Source: Pseudomonadota bacterium
Lineage (GTDB): Bacteria; Pseudomonadota; Alphaproteobacteria; UBA828
DNA length: 64,000 nucleotides
Assembly (NCBI GenBank): GCA_027624955.1
Contig: JAQBTG010000009.1
Span: 35,480 to 99,479, forward strand
Direction: 5' to 3'
The translations under genes and the position numbers were made by a program. Position 1 is the first letter of the stretch; each line of letters starts with the position of its first letter. Under the pieces are notes generated by a model. That model worked only from the letters and a program-made list of their open reading frames with translations. It was not told the origin of the DNA and ran no database searches. Below are positions 63,720-64,000 of this stretch, in pieces.

Positions 63720-63959
63720 ATGGACCGAAAAGCATACTCAGTAGCAGAAGTCGCTCAGGCGCTAGGTAAGAGCCAATCAACCATATGGAAATGGCTGGCC
63801 GAAGGTGTCTTAACGCGACATCGGCTTGGTGGAAGTACCCTCATCCCAGCGGAAGAAGTGGATGTCCTTGGGAAGAAACACTCCCAGGAAACCACGTTAA
63901 GAAACCCTGAGAATATGAGTCACTACGGCGACTTAGGCTCCACCAACAAAAACCATTAA
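63720..63959 (+). CDS. Excisionase/MerR-type HTH DNA-binding protein
   Basis: 79 residues from ATG 63720 with a very strong ribosome-binding site (GGAGGAGG). Residues 1-50 form an excisionase-type winged helix: AYSVAEVAQALGKSQSTIWKWLAEGVLTRHR and GSTLIPAEEVDVL. Such small proteins act as recombination directionality factors or element repressors. The C-terminal 25 residues are polar and include the GST encoded by the possible attachment core at 63936. Divergent, 68 bases from the unknown gene, so it may control that promoter too. Confidence 0.85.
   Translation: MDRKAYSVAEVAQALGKSQSTIWKWLAEGVLTRHRLGGSTLIPAEEVDVLGKKHSQETTLRNPENMSHYGDLGSTNKNH
63936..63945 (+). other. Second copy of the tRNA-Ala 3'-end sequence
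   Basis: GGCTCCACCA, identical and in the same orientation as the last ten bases of tRNA-Ala at 61232-61241. It lies in the 3' part of the HTH gene (codes Gly-Ser-Thr). It may be a right-hand core of a 2.7-kb element, or a chance match; flanking bases do not match the tRNA. The last 41 bases of the window (63960-64000) hold nothing recognisable. Confidence 0.4.
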
Positions 63960-64000
63960 AAATCTCTTTCTGCAATTTTGATAGCAACCTAGTGCATGAG

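Overview
This is a GC-rich (roughly 60% by eye) alphaproteobacterial chromosome segment, almost entirely core genome. The diagnostic markers are an Irr-type Fur regulator with its ICE operator, a MucR/Ros regulator, ornithine-lipid acyltransferases (OlsB/OlsA type), an IalB-like secreted protein, and two gene orders typical of Alphaproteobacteria: ubiE-ubiB-coaBC-dut, and miaB-phoH-ybeY-corC-lnt-xre-metK-trmB-rimP-nusA-ylxR-infB-rbfA-truB-rpsO-pnp. A Rhodospirillales- or Rhizobiales-like organism fits; genus cannot be told from this window.

Layout. 1-3.5 kb: a cut-off secreted protein and mutM (minus), then ubiE-ubiB (plus). 3.5-5.4 kb: a carboxyltransferase pair (PxpC/PxpB-like) in opposite orientation, splitting ubiB from coaBC-dut. 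7.2-10.2 kb: a cysteine-poor Rrf2 regulator, cysK, moeB/thiF, a mini ParB/Srx-fold protein and a partner of unknown function. 10.2-11.9 kb: a 2-hydroxyacid dehydrogenase divergent from an SH3 protein. 11.9-15.1 kb: an iron/peroxide module (DUF3501, CCG-domain Fe-S protein, rubrerythrin, Irr) with a perfect ICE palindrome in front of the rubrerythrin operon. 15.2-16.7 kb: a nitronate-monooxygenase-like flavoprotein.

16.8-37 kb: the long minus-strand translation/RNA-processing supercluster from miaB down to pnp, including a phoH-(7TM-HD phosphodiesterase)-ybeY block. It carries candidate control elements: a promoter and terminator-like hairpin before rimP-nusA, a structured leader before metK (TTG start), and a long hairpin in the pnp leader. 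37-41 kb: lipid acyltransferases, Fur, MucR, RimI and TsaB. 41.2-44.2 kb: cell-wall enzymes (VanX-type dipeptidase, polysaccharide deacetylase, Bax-like glucosaminidase). 44.3-54.3 kb: nfuA, a universal stress protein, a TIGR02186 plus TSUP exporter pair, trpS, murJ, glnD and a methyltransferase. 54.4-58.7 kb (plus): an RNA methyltransferase, IalB-like protein, rlmN, two small membrane proteins and argG. 58.8-61 kb (minus): nnrU, folD, yggU, yggT.

61.2-64 kb is the only clearly acquired DNA. A P4-type integrase sits directly behind tRNA-Ala(CGC), followed by an unknown 330-residue protein and a divergent excisionase-like HTH protein. A 10-bp copy of the tRNA 3' end (GGCTCCACCA) recurs at 63936, so the element may be very small (about 2.7 kb), or the right end may lie beyond the window. 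No CRISPR array, rRNA, insertion sequence or recognisable defence operon was seen. No gene-free stretch exceeds about 300 bases.
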